Assembly (NCBI GenBank): GCA_013695355.1
Contig: JACDAQ010000045.1
Span: 1-64,000 of the forward strand
Length of the DNA: 64,000 nucleotides
DNA from: Candidatus Protochlamydia sp.
GTDB taxonomy: Bacteria > Chlamydiota > Chlamydiia > Chlamydiales > Parachlamydiaceae
Direction of reading: 5' to 3'
Shown here in pieces: positions 1-7,901 of the stretch (positions within the stretch are counted from its first letter, which is position 1; each line of letters begins with the position of its first letter). The position numbers were made by a program, and so were the translations under genes. Below the pieces are notes generated by a model. That model searched no databases, was not told where the DNA came from, and was given only the letters and a program-made list of their open reading frames with translations.

Positions 1-71
1 ACTCAGAAGTCAAGCCCTTCATCGCCGATGGTACTGCACACAAGAGTGTGGGAGAGTAGGTCGCCGCCAAG
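1..71 (+). rRNA. rrf: 5S ribosomal RNA, 3' end (partial)
   Basis: The window opens inside a 5S rRNA. The segment CCGATGGTACTGC followed by GAGAGTAGGTCGCCGCCA is the conserved 3' third of bacterial 5S rRNA, including loop D/E and the closing helix strand. The 5' part lies outside the window. A strong intrinsic terminator follows directly, as expected at the end of an rRNA operon. The exact 3' end is uncertain by a few bases. Confidence 0.85.
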
Positions 72-81
72 TTTTTTCTTC

Positions 82-119
82 AGCCTTAAAGCATTTTTTG
101 CTTTAAGGCTTTTTTTTTG
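82..119 (+). terminator. Intrinsic terminator of the rRNA operon
   Basis: An 11-bp perfect stem (AGCCTTAAAGC with GCTTTAAGGCT), a 7-base loop and a run of nine T form a classical rho-independent terminator about ten bases after the 5S end. Confidence 0.9.
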
Positions 120-143
120 TCTTCTCCACGAAGAGAGAAAAGG

Positions 144-242
144 AATGGTAGCAATGCAAGGCAATCCCGAAGGGGTAAGGCACTCTTGGGGACGCCGCCA
201 AGTTTCTTCAGACCTAAAGCATCTGTGTTTTAGATCTTTTTA
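144..242 (+). repeat. Decayed second copy of the 5S 3' end and terminator
   Basis: After the terminator the sequence drifts back to a 5S-like tail. An ATGGTA-type start is followed by CGCCGCCAAGTTTCTTCAG and a CCTAAAGCAT...GTTTTAG half-hairpin with a T run. These match the true 5S end and terminator at 50-119 with substitutions and a changed loop. It looks like a degenerating duplicate of the operon tail. The match is by eye and partial, so the call is tentative. Confidence 0.45.
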
Positions 243-1144
243 TGGCCGTCCTTGCTTAGGGATTTCCATTATCTTACAAATTTGACCCGCAGAGTGTTTC
301 GTTTTAACAAAGTTTTATTGTTAACGCCATTTTGTAAATCCTACTTTGTAAAGTAGCACGTAAATAAGCGAAGAATAAAGAAGTAATTACGACCATTTCA
401 GTTAAGTGCTTTCTGCCCCTTTTGCAAAGCAACAAAAAAAGTATGTATGCACAGTTCTTATCAAAAGAATTCTATCGACTTAACGCCAATCAAAATTTAT
501 ATCATGAGTACTAAAATAATAAACGCTTTTTTTGTTATAATCCTTTAGTATTTTCTGTACGTGTATTTTTTGAATACTTACTCCAATAATTTTGCACTTG
601 TTTCATTTTATCATCGGCATAAGTAATCATCAAAGTAAGAGGGTTTCTCGATGCTCAAATACTAAGCGTATAACGCCTTCTAGATTATCAAATGAGGGCA
701 ATTGTGAGGAAGAAATCTTAATAAATATCTTGGAAATCCTTCATGCGACTATTGAATAAGCTTCGATGGATAATTGAAAAAGTTGACAGGCTAAATAAAA
801 AATTAGAGGATTTTTAAATGAATTTTAAAAGGAGTTTTATTGCTCATTTTTAGGGGACGATGCCTAAAGATCGGTGAGTCTAAAATTACACTTATCAGCG
901 GAAGGTGGCTTCAAGGCCGCCTTACAGTGGCCAATACAAACAGGAAAATTGGCAGAGGTTCGGATTTAAGGATGAAATGAAAGCCTTAATGAAGTTGGAG
1001 CTGAAAGTAATCGCAAACCCTAAAGGAACAGCGGTGAATTTGTCACTAGTTTAGATAAGCCCGATGACTGTGTGTAACAGGAAGACTTAAACGGAACCCT
1101 ACTTTCTTGATGCGTTGTTTAAACAACTTCAAGAAGGGTAGGAA
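243..1144. other. Gene-free AT-rich spacer
   Basis: No open reading frame with coding character was found on either strand. Short open stretches occur, for example an 18-codon tail near 762-818 that reads like a basic coiled-coil end, and a purine-rich block at 880-1060. None could be assigned to a family. The region probably contains decayed genes behind the rRNA operon. Confidence 0.5.
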
Positions 1145-1462
1145 ATGAGCAAAAAAGATGAAAACGTACATTTTGTTTGTGCAATTTGTCAACAAAACGT
1201 GTGGCCATTGCAAAATGGAAGCTACCGAAATCATTGTCCCTTTTGCTTGGGATCCATTCATGTGGACAACAAGCCCGGAGACAGAAGTAGCTTGTGTAAA
1301 GGCACTATGATGGCTTGTCGACTGATTTATAATGGGAAAAAAGGTTGGCAAGTCACCCACAAATGTCAGAAGTGTGGCATTGAAAAAGTAAATAAAATTG
1401 CAGATGGGTATGTGCAGCCCGATGATTGGCAAATCCTCATACGATTAAGCCAACAAATCTGA
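1145..1462 (+). CDS. RNHCP domain protein
   Basis: This 105-residue protein carries the motif that names the RNHCP family (Arg-Asn-His-Cys-Pro, residues 28-32) inside a zinc-ribbon-like layout. Four CxxC-type pairs are visible: CAIC near residue 12, CPFC near 31, and CQKC near 74, plus single cysteines. A second hallmark is the DNKPGDR segment near 41. The family has no known activity; the cysteine pairs suggest a small zinc-binding protein. A purine-rich AAGGGTAGGAA just before the ATG is a good ribosome binding site. The gene is followed by a GNAT gene after 21 bases, in a zone of small horizontally mobile genes. Confidence 0.85.
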   Translation: MSKKDENVHFVCAICQQNVWPLQNGSYRNHCPFCLGSIHVDNKPGDRSSLCKGTMMACRLIYNGKKGWQVTHKCQKCGIEKVNKIADGYVQPDDWQILIRLSQQI

Positions 1463-1483
1463 AACCTATGAATGAGGTGCGTA

Positions 1484-2011
1484 ATGAATGATCGAAACAA
1501 GCTGATTTTGCAGATACTCCGAGAGGGGGATCTATCACAAATTATTAACACATTCAATTTTACGTGGACATCGCTTCAAGCGACCAAAGAAAAGTGGGAA
1601 CGTTATTATGCGGAGCAGCAAACAAATGCTCGCACGGTTTGTATAGCAAAAATTCAAGATGAGTTTGTTGGCTATGGTAGCTTATTGAGCATTTCAGAGT
1701 ATTCAAATTTCAAGAATGACGGCATTCCGGAAAACCATGATGTCTGGGTTTCTGAGGAACATAGAGGATATGGAATTGGCAAGAGATTGGTCCAATATTT
1801 AGAGAAACTTGCTAAACAAAAAAATCACAAGCAGATTGGGATTGGAGTCGGGCTGTATCAAGACTATGGACGTGCTCAGAAATTGTATGTGCATCTTGGG
1901 TTTGTTCCAAATGGACAAGGAGTAACCTATAAATATCGGTCTGTAGTGCCTGGAGAGCCTTATCCATTGGACGATGACCTCGTTATTTGGCTTAAGAAGG
2001 ATTTGCCATGA
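1484..2011 (+). CDS. GNAT family N-acetyltransferase
   Basis: A GNAT-fold acetyltransferase of about 175 residues. The acetyl-CoA binding motif A is clear (EEHRGYGIGKRLVQYLEK), following the beta-4 strand DVWVS, and the C-terminal motif with an ARxxYxxLGF-like element is present (AQKLYVHLGFVP). The substrate cannot be inferred. An upstream in-frame ATG lies at 1472, but the GAGG-like site at 1475-1477 sits six bases before the ATG at 1484, so the latter is preferred. The stop overlaps the next ATG by four bases, suggesting translational coupling with the broken acetyltransferase downstream. Confidence 0.85.
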   Translation: MNDRNKLILQILREGDLSQIINTFNFTWTSLQATKEKWERYYAEQQTNARTVCIAKIQDEFVGYGSLLSISEYSNFKNDGIPENHDVWVSEEHRGYGIGKRLVQYLEKLAKQKNHKQIGIGVGLYQDYGRAQKLYVHLGFVPNGQGVTYKYRSVVPGEPYPLDDDLVIWLKKDLP

Positions 2012-2481
2012 ATAAGATAAAAGACAGCGTTTATCATTTTGAGTATCAGGCAGAGCCAATTCAGGAAGATGAACAAGTCCTCTTTGAAGGGATTACTGAT
2101 GAAGCTGTGCTCAAGAAGAAAATGAATCGAATAACCCCATCGGGATTTTTATCAAAGACTCTTATGGAGTTGTTCTTGGAGGTGTCAATGGATTTTCATG
2201 TTATGGTTGTCTCTATGTCGACATGCTTTGGTTGAAGGATGAACTACGCAAACAAGGCCCCTCGGGAAGAAATTAATGATGGAAGCCGAAAAGATTGATT
2301 ATGAACGGCAATGCACCTTTTCTACAGTGATACAATGGATTGGGAAGCTCTCCTATTCTATCAAAAGCTTGGCTATAGCATCGAATTCGTTCGAAAGGGC
2401 TTTGAGAAGGAATTAAAGATGTACATGTTAAGGAAGATAGAAAATTTACCAAATTGTTTCTACAATAAGGTCTTTGGATAG
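2008..2481 (+). pseudogene. Second GNAT acetyltransferase, frameshifted
   Basis: The first 45 codons read as an acetyltransferase N-terminus, then the frame is lost near 2140. In other frames the protein continues with GIFIKDSYGVVLGGVNGF, CYGCLYVDMLWLKDELR, an acetyl-CoA loop (QGLGKKLMMEAEK) and FYQKLGYSIEFVRKGF, ending at the TAG at 2479. At least two small indels are needed to join the pieces, one of them an extra CC within CAAGGCCCCTCGGG near 2260. A gene in this state is unlikely to give a working enzyme. It overlaps the likely TTG start of the NUDIX gene. Confidence 0.8.
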
Positions 2482-3019
2482 CTTGGAAGATCAGCATATT
2501 CGTTTTGTGCTTGATTGGATCGAATCTGGAAATGAGATTTTTCGAATAGAAAAACCGGCAACGCCCGATACTCACTTGGTTGCTTATTTTGTCATTGCCT
2601 CTCCGGAAATGGATCAGATTTTGTTAGTAGACCATAAAAAGGCAGAATTGTGGCTACCGGCTGGCGGACATGTTGATCCAGGAGAAGATCCAAAAGAAAC
2701 TGTCAGAAGAGAAGTTAAAGAGGAGTTGGGAATTGTCGCTGAATTTTTGTTTGATGAACCCCTTTTGCTTACTGGGACCAAGACAGTAGGAAATGTTGCC
2801 AAACATACAGATGTATCTCTTTGGTACCTACTCAAAGGTGATCCAAGTCAAGTATTGGATTACGATCCGAACGAGTTTCATCGGATTCATTGGTTTGGGA
2901 TCGAGGAGATTCCATTTGAGAAATCTGATCCTCACATGAAGCGTTTCATTGAGAAAATGCTACGGGATCAGACTGGAAATCCTATGAGTCCTCTGCATTC
3001 GATTACGCTAGAAATGTAG
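2474..3019 (+). CDS. NUDIX hydrolase
   Basis: A 181-residue NUDIX protein with an intact Nudix box, GHVDPGEDPKETVRREVKEE followed by LG (residues 65-86), matching Gx5Ex7REUxEExGU. It should hydrolyse a nucleoside diphosphate linked to another moiety, with a divalent metal. The substrate is not predictable. The start is uncertain: no ATG exists near the fold start, and TTG codons at 2474 and 2483 are in frame, with an AAGG at 2467-2470. The gene begins inside the tail of the broken GNAT gene, so the two were once coupled. Confidence 0.85.
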   Translation: MDSLEDQHIRFVLDWIESGNEIFRIEKPATPDTHLVAYFVIASPEMDQILLVDHKKAELWLPAGGHVDPGEDPKETVRREVKEELGIVAEFLFDEPLLLTGTKTVGNVAKHTDVSLWYLLKGDPSQVLDYDPNEFHRIHWFGIEEIPFEKSDPHMKRFIEKMLRDQTGNPMSPLHSITLEM

Positions 3020-3043
3020 AAGACTAACATCTGCATAACGAAG

Positions 3044-3211
3044 CTGAAAGATTTGTCGTTAATTCCATCTGAAGGAACCATCATTGATATTGGATAAGGG
3101 ATGCAAACAAATTTTCTGAAAGAGGGTTTCTATTTTTCTCTAAGCACGATTGAGATTGCAAAAAGCAAAGCACATAAAGCCACGTTTAACTATGGCAAGA
3201 ATGGGACATAA
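3044..3211 (+). pseudogene. SAM-dependent methyltransferase remnant
   Basis: One frame reads LKDLSLIPSEGTIIDIG, a stop, then GMQTNFLKEGF and STIEIAKSKAHKATF. This is the motif I region of a class I methyltransferase (usually DxGxG, then a second acidic strand and AIExAK), with a stop codon in place of the residue after DIG. Only about 55 codons are recognisable. The rest of 3211-3404 holds no identifiable domain. Confidence 0.6.
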
Positions 3212-3404
3212 CATAATCAGAGATTACATTTGGATTGGTTAAAGCCCCATTAGACATTTTGGAGACAGGAGAGAAAGAGAGAGGCAATCGGATTCATGTT
3301 CAGCACGTGCTCAATATTTTTAAGTTTACACAGATGTGATCTACGATCATGAGTTCGACACTAGTAAAGATTGGTACCGATTGTTAAAACTATCAAGAGG
3401 ATCT

Positions 3405-3563
3405 ATGACAGCGAATAAATCGAGCAAACATATTGTAGTCCTTCCATATATTCCTGATTGGCCGAAGACATTTGAAGTTGAATCGCAGAAAATAAAAAAT
3501 GTCTTAGGTGACAATTGTATAGCCGTACATCACGTTGGTTCCACGTCTTTTAGGATGTGTTAA
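3405..3563 (+). pseudogene. GrpB-family (UPF0157) N-terminal fragment
   Basis: From the ATG at 3405, which has an AGAGG site four bases upstream, the frame encodes VVLPYIPDWPKTFEVES, then KNVLGDN and VHHVGSTS. This is the start of the GrpB nucleotidyltransferase-like family (typically about 170 residues, with the HIGSTS motif). The frame stops after 52 codons, right after HHVGSTS, and no continuation was found downstream. A GTG at 3336 opens the frame earlier, but the upstream residues do not resemble the family. Confidence 0.75.
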
Positions 3564-3808
3564 CTTAATGCCTAGCATAGGCTATTTAAACCAATACGTA
3601 TAATGCGCATCTTTGTGAATCAATGAGAAATCGCAAGAATGTTCCTCAAAATCCATAGTGGTATCTACAATTGAAGAAAATCAATTGAAGATAAATTTTC
3701 CGCTTAAAAATCGGATCGTTAACTCAATTGTAGTGTTCTGACTTATCCCTTTTTGAACAATGCATGGCCGGCGTAGGTGCACCATTCAGGCAACTTTTCC
3801 TTTTATTC

Positions 3809-3937
3809 TGGATCGATTTCAATCCACAAAAAGGGCGTGAAATGAAAGATATGAATCCAATGTTGGTTCTTTCTCCAAATAATTTTAACTTGAGAACAGG
3901 CTTAGTAATTGGCTTGCATAGTTATAGGAGTTTGTAA
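3809..3937 (+). pseudogene. MazF/PemK toxin fragment
   Basis: The frame from 3809 reads WIDFNPQKGREMKDMNPMLV followed by LSPNNFNLRTG. This is the N-terminal core of MazF/PemK endoribonuclease toxins, where a GDI(V/I)W start and a RPALVLSP-like strand are typical. The upstream start and the C-terminal half are missing, and no antitoxin gene is present on either side. It is a dead remnant of a toxin-antitoxin pair. Confidence 0.7.
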
Positions 3938-4172
3938 ATAGTTGGTTAATGAAATTTATATAAATTTCCATTTTTAAATGAGATTTGATAATTAAATAAA
4001 AAAAATGAAAAAATAGATAAATTCTACTTACGGTCTCTAGCCATCTAGCTAAATTTAGGTTTAGCCTTAGCCTTATTGTGGATTGAAAGCATTGATTAAT
4101 TAGTCTTCTAAAAAACATGAGGTTCTGCTGTAATAAGCAGATAAATAATAAACTTCAATAACAGAGGTCATC

Positions 4173-4442
4173 ATGTTAATTTGCTTAAAATGGGAGGTCT
4201 ATATCATAGAAACGGTGTCTGGAAAGCTTTATACAGGTATAACGAACGATTTAGATAGGCGATTTGAGGATCATCTCAACGGTCGGAAAGGTGCCCGATT
4301 TTTCCATTTTTCCGCCCCTAGAAAAATAATATTTAGAGCAGCGTGTAAAAATCGGTCAGAAGCAACGCAAAGAGAAATTCATATAAAAAAAATGACCAGA
4401 TTACAAAAGCTTGCTCTAATTCAACTATCTATATTTCAATAG
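4173..4442 (+). CDS. GIY-YIG nuclease domain protein (UPF0213-like)
   Basis: An 89-residue single-domain GIY-YIG protein of the YhbQ/UPF0213 type. The hallmark strands appear as VYIIE and LYTGIT, followed by the conserved arginine in DLDRRFEDHLNG and the late glutamate in EATQREIHIKKM. All expected catalytic positions are visible. The cellular role of this small family is not settled; DNA cleavage or repair is likely. The annotated start gives MLICLKWEVYII; no strong ribosome binding site precedes it. A decayed second copy lies at 7692-7840. Confidence 0.85.
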   Translation: MLICLKWEVYIIETVSGKLYTGITNDLDRRFEDHLNGRKGARFFHFSAPRKIIFRAACKNRSEATQREIHIKKMTRLQKLALIQLSIFQ

Positions 4443-4451
4443 TTGCAACTT

Positions 4452-5255
4452 TCATTGATTCAGTAGATATTGATTTAAACGATTTAATTTTTCCTTAGCC
4501 TTTGGATGACCTTGTTCCGAAGCTAATTGAAAATAATGCATGGCATGTTCAAGGCTTTCAGGCACCCCTTCGCCTGATGCAAACAGGTATCCTAGCTTAA
4601 ATTGAGCTTCAGCATGCCCATTATCAGCTGCTAACTGAAAATATCTGGCTGCTTTTTCGTTATTTTTTGGTATTCCCTGGCCATTTTGATGCATCACTCC
4701 AAGATTAAATTGCGCTCTAGAGTGATTTTGGTCAGAAGCCAATTGATAATAGTGTAAAGCTTTTCGGTCATTTTGATCGATTCCAATGCCAAAATCAAAC
4801 ATATATCCTAAATTACATTGGGCATGAGCATGGCCCTTATCTGCTGATAGTTGATAATAGAATGCGGCGTTCTGATCACTTTGTTCGACACCTTGTCCAT
4901 TTTTATACATGAGGCCCACTTGAAATTGAGCAAAATGATTGCCGGCATCAGCCGCTAATTTGAAATATTGGAAGGCTTGTTCGTCATTTGGTGCTATGCC
5001 TTCACCTGTTAAATACATAGTCCCAACTTTGAATTGAGCTTGCATGTCCCCTTGATCAGCTAATATTTTCACACCAAGATTTTTATTTGGATAGCACCCA
5101 CTTAAATTAATTCTTCCAATGAGAGAATAGATTCCATAGGGTATGTAAGTAAAGTAAGTTAAAATCTTTTTAGTGATTTCAATTGAATTGTTTTTTTTTA
5201 TGTCAGAAGTGTAAATTTCAATTGAAGAACAATGATTCTCTTGGCTGATTAACAT
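4452..5255 (-). CDS. Sel1-like repeat protein
   Basis: A 267-residue protein with five consecutive Sel1-like repeats (about residues 70-250), each of 36 residues with the pattern AQFxLGxMYxxGxGV...A.xYFxLAADxGH. Sel1 repeats form an alpha-solenoid that binds other proteins. Bacterial pathogens and symbionts often use them as host-facing scaffolds. There is no clear signal peptide, but residues 30-50 are moderately hydrophobic. An AAGGTG site lies five bases before the ATG. A type III or other secreted role is an inference from family use in intracellular bacteria. Confidence 0.9.
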   Translation of the reverse strand: MLISQENHCSSIEIYTSDIKKNNSIEITKKILTYFTYIPYGIYSLIGRINLSGCYPNKNLGVKILADQGDMQAQFKVGTMYLTGEGIAPNDEQAFQYFKLAADAGNHFAQFQVGLMYKNGQGVEQSDQNAAFYYQLSADKGHAHAQCNLGYMFDFGIGIDQNDRKALHYYQLASDQNHSRAQFNLGVMHQNGQGIPKNNEKAARYFQLAADNGHAEAQFKLGYLFASGEGVPESLEHAMHYFQLASEQGHPKAKEKLNRLNQYLLNQ

Positions 5256-5509
5256 ATTTCACCTTAAATTTTAATAAAACTTAGGGTTAATATAATTAAT
5301 TATGGTTAAGTCAGAAATAATAATTTGTTAATTATTTGTAAATAATTATTCTAAGTTACGATTAATATAATAGCATTACAGTAGAATAGCTATAAATATG
5401 ACTGTAAAAACAGTTAATCCGGTGTTCATTTAAATTTTCTATTTAAAAGAGTGATTTTAATGCTAAGATTAAGTATTATTATATTTTTATTTATTACTTA
5501 AGGTTTAGC

Positions 5510-6844
5510 ATGTGTAATTTAAATTTGTCAACCTTCCCTTTCGATATTAAGCATCAATTGTTTAATTTTGTAGACGAACAAACCTTGATTAATTCGGTCA
5601 GATTGATCAATCGCTCATTTAATCAGCTGGTGAATCAGAGGCTAGGAAGATTATTTCATACGACCTTCAAAGCTCGCCTCATAGCAATCCCACCAAAAAA
5701 GTATAATAATGAATTTTTGACTGAAGCTCAATATTATTTATATAATAAAAAAATAATGGGAATGATCAAAAAATTATGGTTTGAGGCTTTGGCTAAAGAA
5801 AATGATGGATTGATTAAAAAACTTAAAATCAACCATGCAAAATGTGATCTACCACTCACATTGTTTCCAGTTGATAATTGCCAGGTGCTTGCAGTAAATC
5901 AATTTGGCTTTAAACCTTTATCTTTTTCTCCCCACTTATTTCTTAAGTATAAGCCTATCACTATAGTTCATTCTATCCAAAAAAAAATAAATGTGGCTGA
6001 CGAATCTAAGGATCGTTTGATTTTTGATTTGGACCCTTATTTTTTGGACTTCCAAAAAGACAATGCCATTTTAAAAATTATGAATAAAATAGACCTCGCT
6101 TATTTACCACAAAGTATTAAGCTTGAGCAGTCTGATTCAGTCATTAAAACCGATAAATACATATACATTGTGTCTAAAGATAATTTTATAAAAAAATTTT
6201 CTTTTAATAATGAAGTCTTTTCGGAAATCATGTCATTTGACTTGAAAATCGATGATCCAATTGAATGGTTCGATAGTGTTGGTAAAAATAAACATATTTT
6301 GCTTGCTAGGTCTCAACAAAAATTGATGGGCGTCGAGGAATCAAGCCAAAAAATTCTTTTTCAGCATTTTGTTGTGGGTAAATGTTTGGCCGCATCAAAA
6401 TATTTATTTTACGTGGACCGCGAAGAAGAAACTTTAAGAGCAGCTCAAATTGAAGATCTCTTAAATGGAAAGCCCCTTAAAGGAATTGAAGTTATAAAAG
6501 ATGTCCTTCAATTCATTAAAGGCGAAGAATGCCTATTTGTGCAAAATATTTTTGAAGACTTTCAAATTTTAAATTTTGATTTAGAGGTTCTTCGAAGCGG
6601 AAAGACGAACGAAACCATCACCACCTTTACTTCAAAAAATGGATTGGGAGCATTTGGTACAAAAAATGGCAGCATACATATATATTCTTTAAAAAAAGGA
6701 TCTACTTTTTGTAAAACCTTAAAATTTTCTCATCTTGGAGAAATTACAGGTCTTTATTGGGCAGAGGCATTAACCTTGCTTGTAACAACGTCAAACGGAA
6801 GTTTAGTTTATTGCAGCCCTGTTCCTCTATCAATATTATCCTGA
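5510..6844 (+). CDS. F-box protein with beta-propeller-like C-terminus (putative effector)
   Basis: Residues 7-50 read as an F-box: LSTFPFDIKHQLFNFV, then LINSVRLINRSFNQLVNQRL. The Leu-Pro/Phe-Pro start, helix pattern and the final RxxNRxxxxL fit the eukaryotic domain that binds Skp1 in SCF ubiquitin ligases. The remaining 390 residues have short beta-rich segments with WD-like turns, such as GAFGTKNGSIHIYSL and GLYWAEALTLLVTTSNGSLV, so a degenerate propeller is likely. Such a protein would be expected to work in the host cell by recruiting targets to the host SCF complex. That use is inferred from known bacterial F-box effectors. No secretion signal can be read directly. An AAGG site precedes the ATG. 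Confidence 0.75.
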   Translation: MCNLNLSTFPFDIKHQLFNFVDEQTLINSVRLINRSFNQLVNQRLGRLFHTTFKARLIAIPPKKYNNEFLTEAQYYLYNKKIMGMIKKLWFEALAKENDGLIKKLKINHAKCDLPLTLFPVDNCQVLAVNQFGFKPLSFSPHLFLKYKPITIVHSIQKKINVADESKDRLIFDLDPYFLDFQKDNAILKIMNKIDLAYLPQSIKLEQSDSVIKTDKYIYIVSKDNFIKKFSFNNEVFSEIMSFDLKIDDPIEWFDSVGKNKHILLARSQQKLMGVEESSQKILFQHFVVGKCLAASKYLFYVDREEETLRAAQIEDLLNGKPLKGIEVIKDVLQFIKGEECLFVQNIFEDFQILNFDLEVLRSGKTNETITTFTSKNGLGAFGTKNGSIHIYSLKKGSTFCKTLKFSHLGEITGLYWAEALTLLVTTSNGSLVYCSPVPLSILS

Positions 6845-6929
6845 CTTAAAAGTTAAAAGCTTTCTCGGCCGATAGTTACACTCTTCACTTAAAAGGAAAA
6901 ATTAAATTTATAAATTTATATTAGCTTGA

Positions 6930-6976
6930 ATATCCTTCTATGAATATTTTATTCAAACTTTTCATAGAAGGGATAT
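6930..6976 (+). terminator. Hairpin downstream of the F-box gene
   Basis: ATATCCTTCTATGAA pairs with TTCATAGAAGGGATAT (one bulge) across a 16-base loop, about 85 bases after the F-box stop. It has no long T run, so its action as a terminator is uncertain. Confidence 0.45.
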
Positions 6977-7023
6977 GATTTTAAAGAATTACTTGGGGGT
7001 CAATTTAACTTTTTTATGGGAAT

Positions 7024-7572
7024 TTAAATTTCTAAATTTCTATTATTTTTTAATTTTATAGTAAAATTAGTTTCAATAGGTTCATTAAGTGCATTTGAAT
7101 TTTCTAATTTTTTTTCAAAAAAAACATCTTCATTTGCATATAGAGGGGCTTCGCGCTTTAAATTTTTTGAAGGGTTTTGATTTCCATATAGCATCAATAA
7201 TACTGCAGCTGCTTCTTCAGTGCTATCTTCACTGCTACTAATTTGAATTTCTATAATTTGTTTTGAAAATTATTTATTTTTTTTCTATTGGTTTTTTATT
7301 GACAAAATGATCTACTTTTTTAAAAAATTCTTTTCCCTTTACTTAAAGGGGTAGTAAAATCCGGATTTAGTGTATTTTCTAAATCTTTCATATTAATGTT
7401 TTTTTGTCATTTTATTAATAATTTGATTAGATGAATTTGAACTTGGTAATATTATTACATCCGATAATTTTTTGTAGTACTTAGCACCCTTTTTATAATC
7501 TGAGTCACCATACCAATTTTGATTATATCTTGTGCTATTATTTTGATTTAAGAAAATATTAGTATTTTGCAT
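7024..7572 (-). pseudogene. Degenerate gene of unknown function
   Basis: Read on the minus strand from the ATG at 7572 there are about 55 codons (MQNTNIFLNQNNSTRYNQNW...) ending in a stop. Stops and shifts follow to about 7260, and then a clean run resumes: IQISSSEDSTEEAAAVLLML, then YGNQNPSKNLKREAPLY, to a TAA at 7024. The two halves probably belonged to one protein of about 170-180 residues. No family was recognised. The asparagine-rich, charged character resembles the neighbouring NLS-bearing protein. Confidence 0.55.
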
Positions 7573-7691
7573 GTAATTCCTGTTTTTTAATATTTATTAG
7601 CTTACGTAATAATTTGTTATGCTGTATTTTAATGTGAAAAGCTTTATTTAATATTATAAATATTTCGAAAAAGCGGAAATCAATAGTGAGG

Positions 7692-7840
7692 CTTAAATTG
7701 GGATGGCTATATAGCTTTATACGGGTATAACCAATAATTTAGATAAAAGGCCTTTCACATCATCCCAATGGTCGAAGGAGCCATATTTCTTATTTCTTTA
7801 GCAATATTATAGTAAGTAAAAAAACGACCTTGAAAAGCTT
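7692..7840 (+). pseudogene. Decayed second GIY-YIG gene
   Basis: The stretch AGCTTTATACGGGTATAACC followed by AATAATTTAGATA matches the intact GIY-YIG gene (4230-4260) nearly base for base and would encode SLYTGITNNLDKR. The homology continues through the CATC...GGTCG...GCC segment to AAAAAACGACCTTGAAAAGC. A deletion removed the first conserved strand, and indels break the frame. Confidence 0.75.
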
Positions 7841-7901
7841 TCTCGGTCCCTGAGCTTACATTAACACACGATATAATTATTTATTTTAAGAATATAGTTT
7901 T

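Noticed and set aside
28-285. An 85-codon open frame over the start of the window
   Set aside because: It runs through the 5S rRNA end and its terminator, so it is not a gene.
850-1100. Possible group II intron or reverse transcriptase remnant suggested by the GC-richer purine blocks
   Set aside because: No reverse transcriptase motif, domain V hairpin or intron boundary could be found.
1046-1432. Minus-strand open frame of 128 codons opposite the RNHCP gene
   Set aside because: It is the antisense of a gene with a clear family motif and has no recognisable features itself.
3885-4118. Minus-strand frame of 77 codons
   Set aside because: Hydrophobic AT-rich translation opposite the end of the MazF fragment; no ribosome binding site and no family resemblance.
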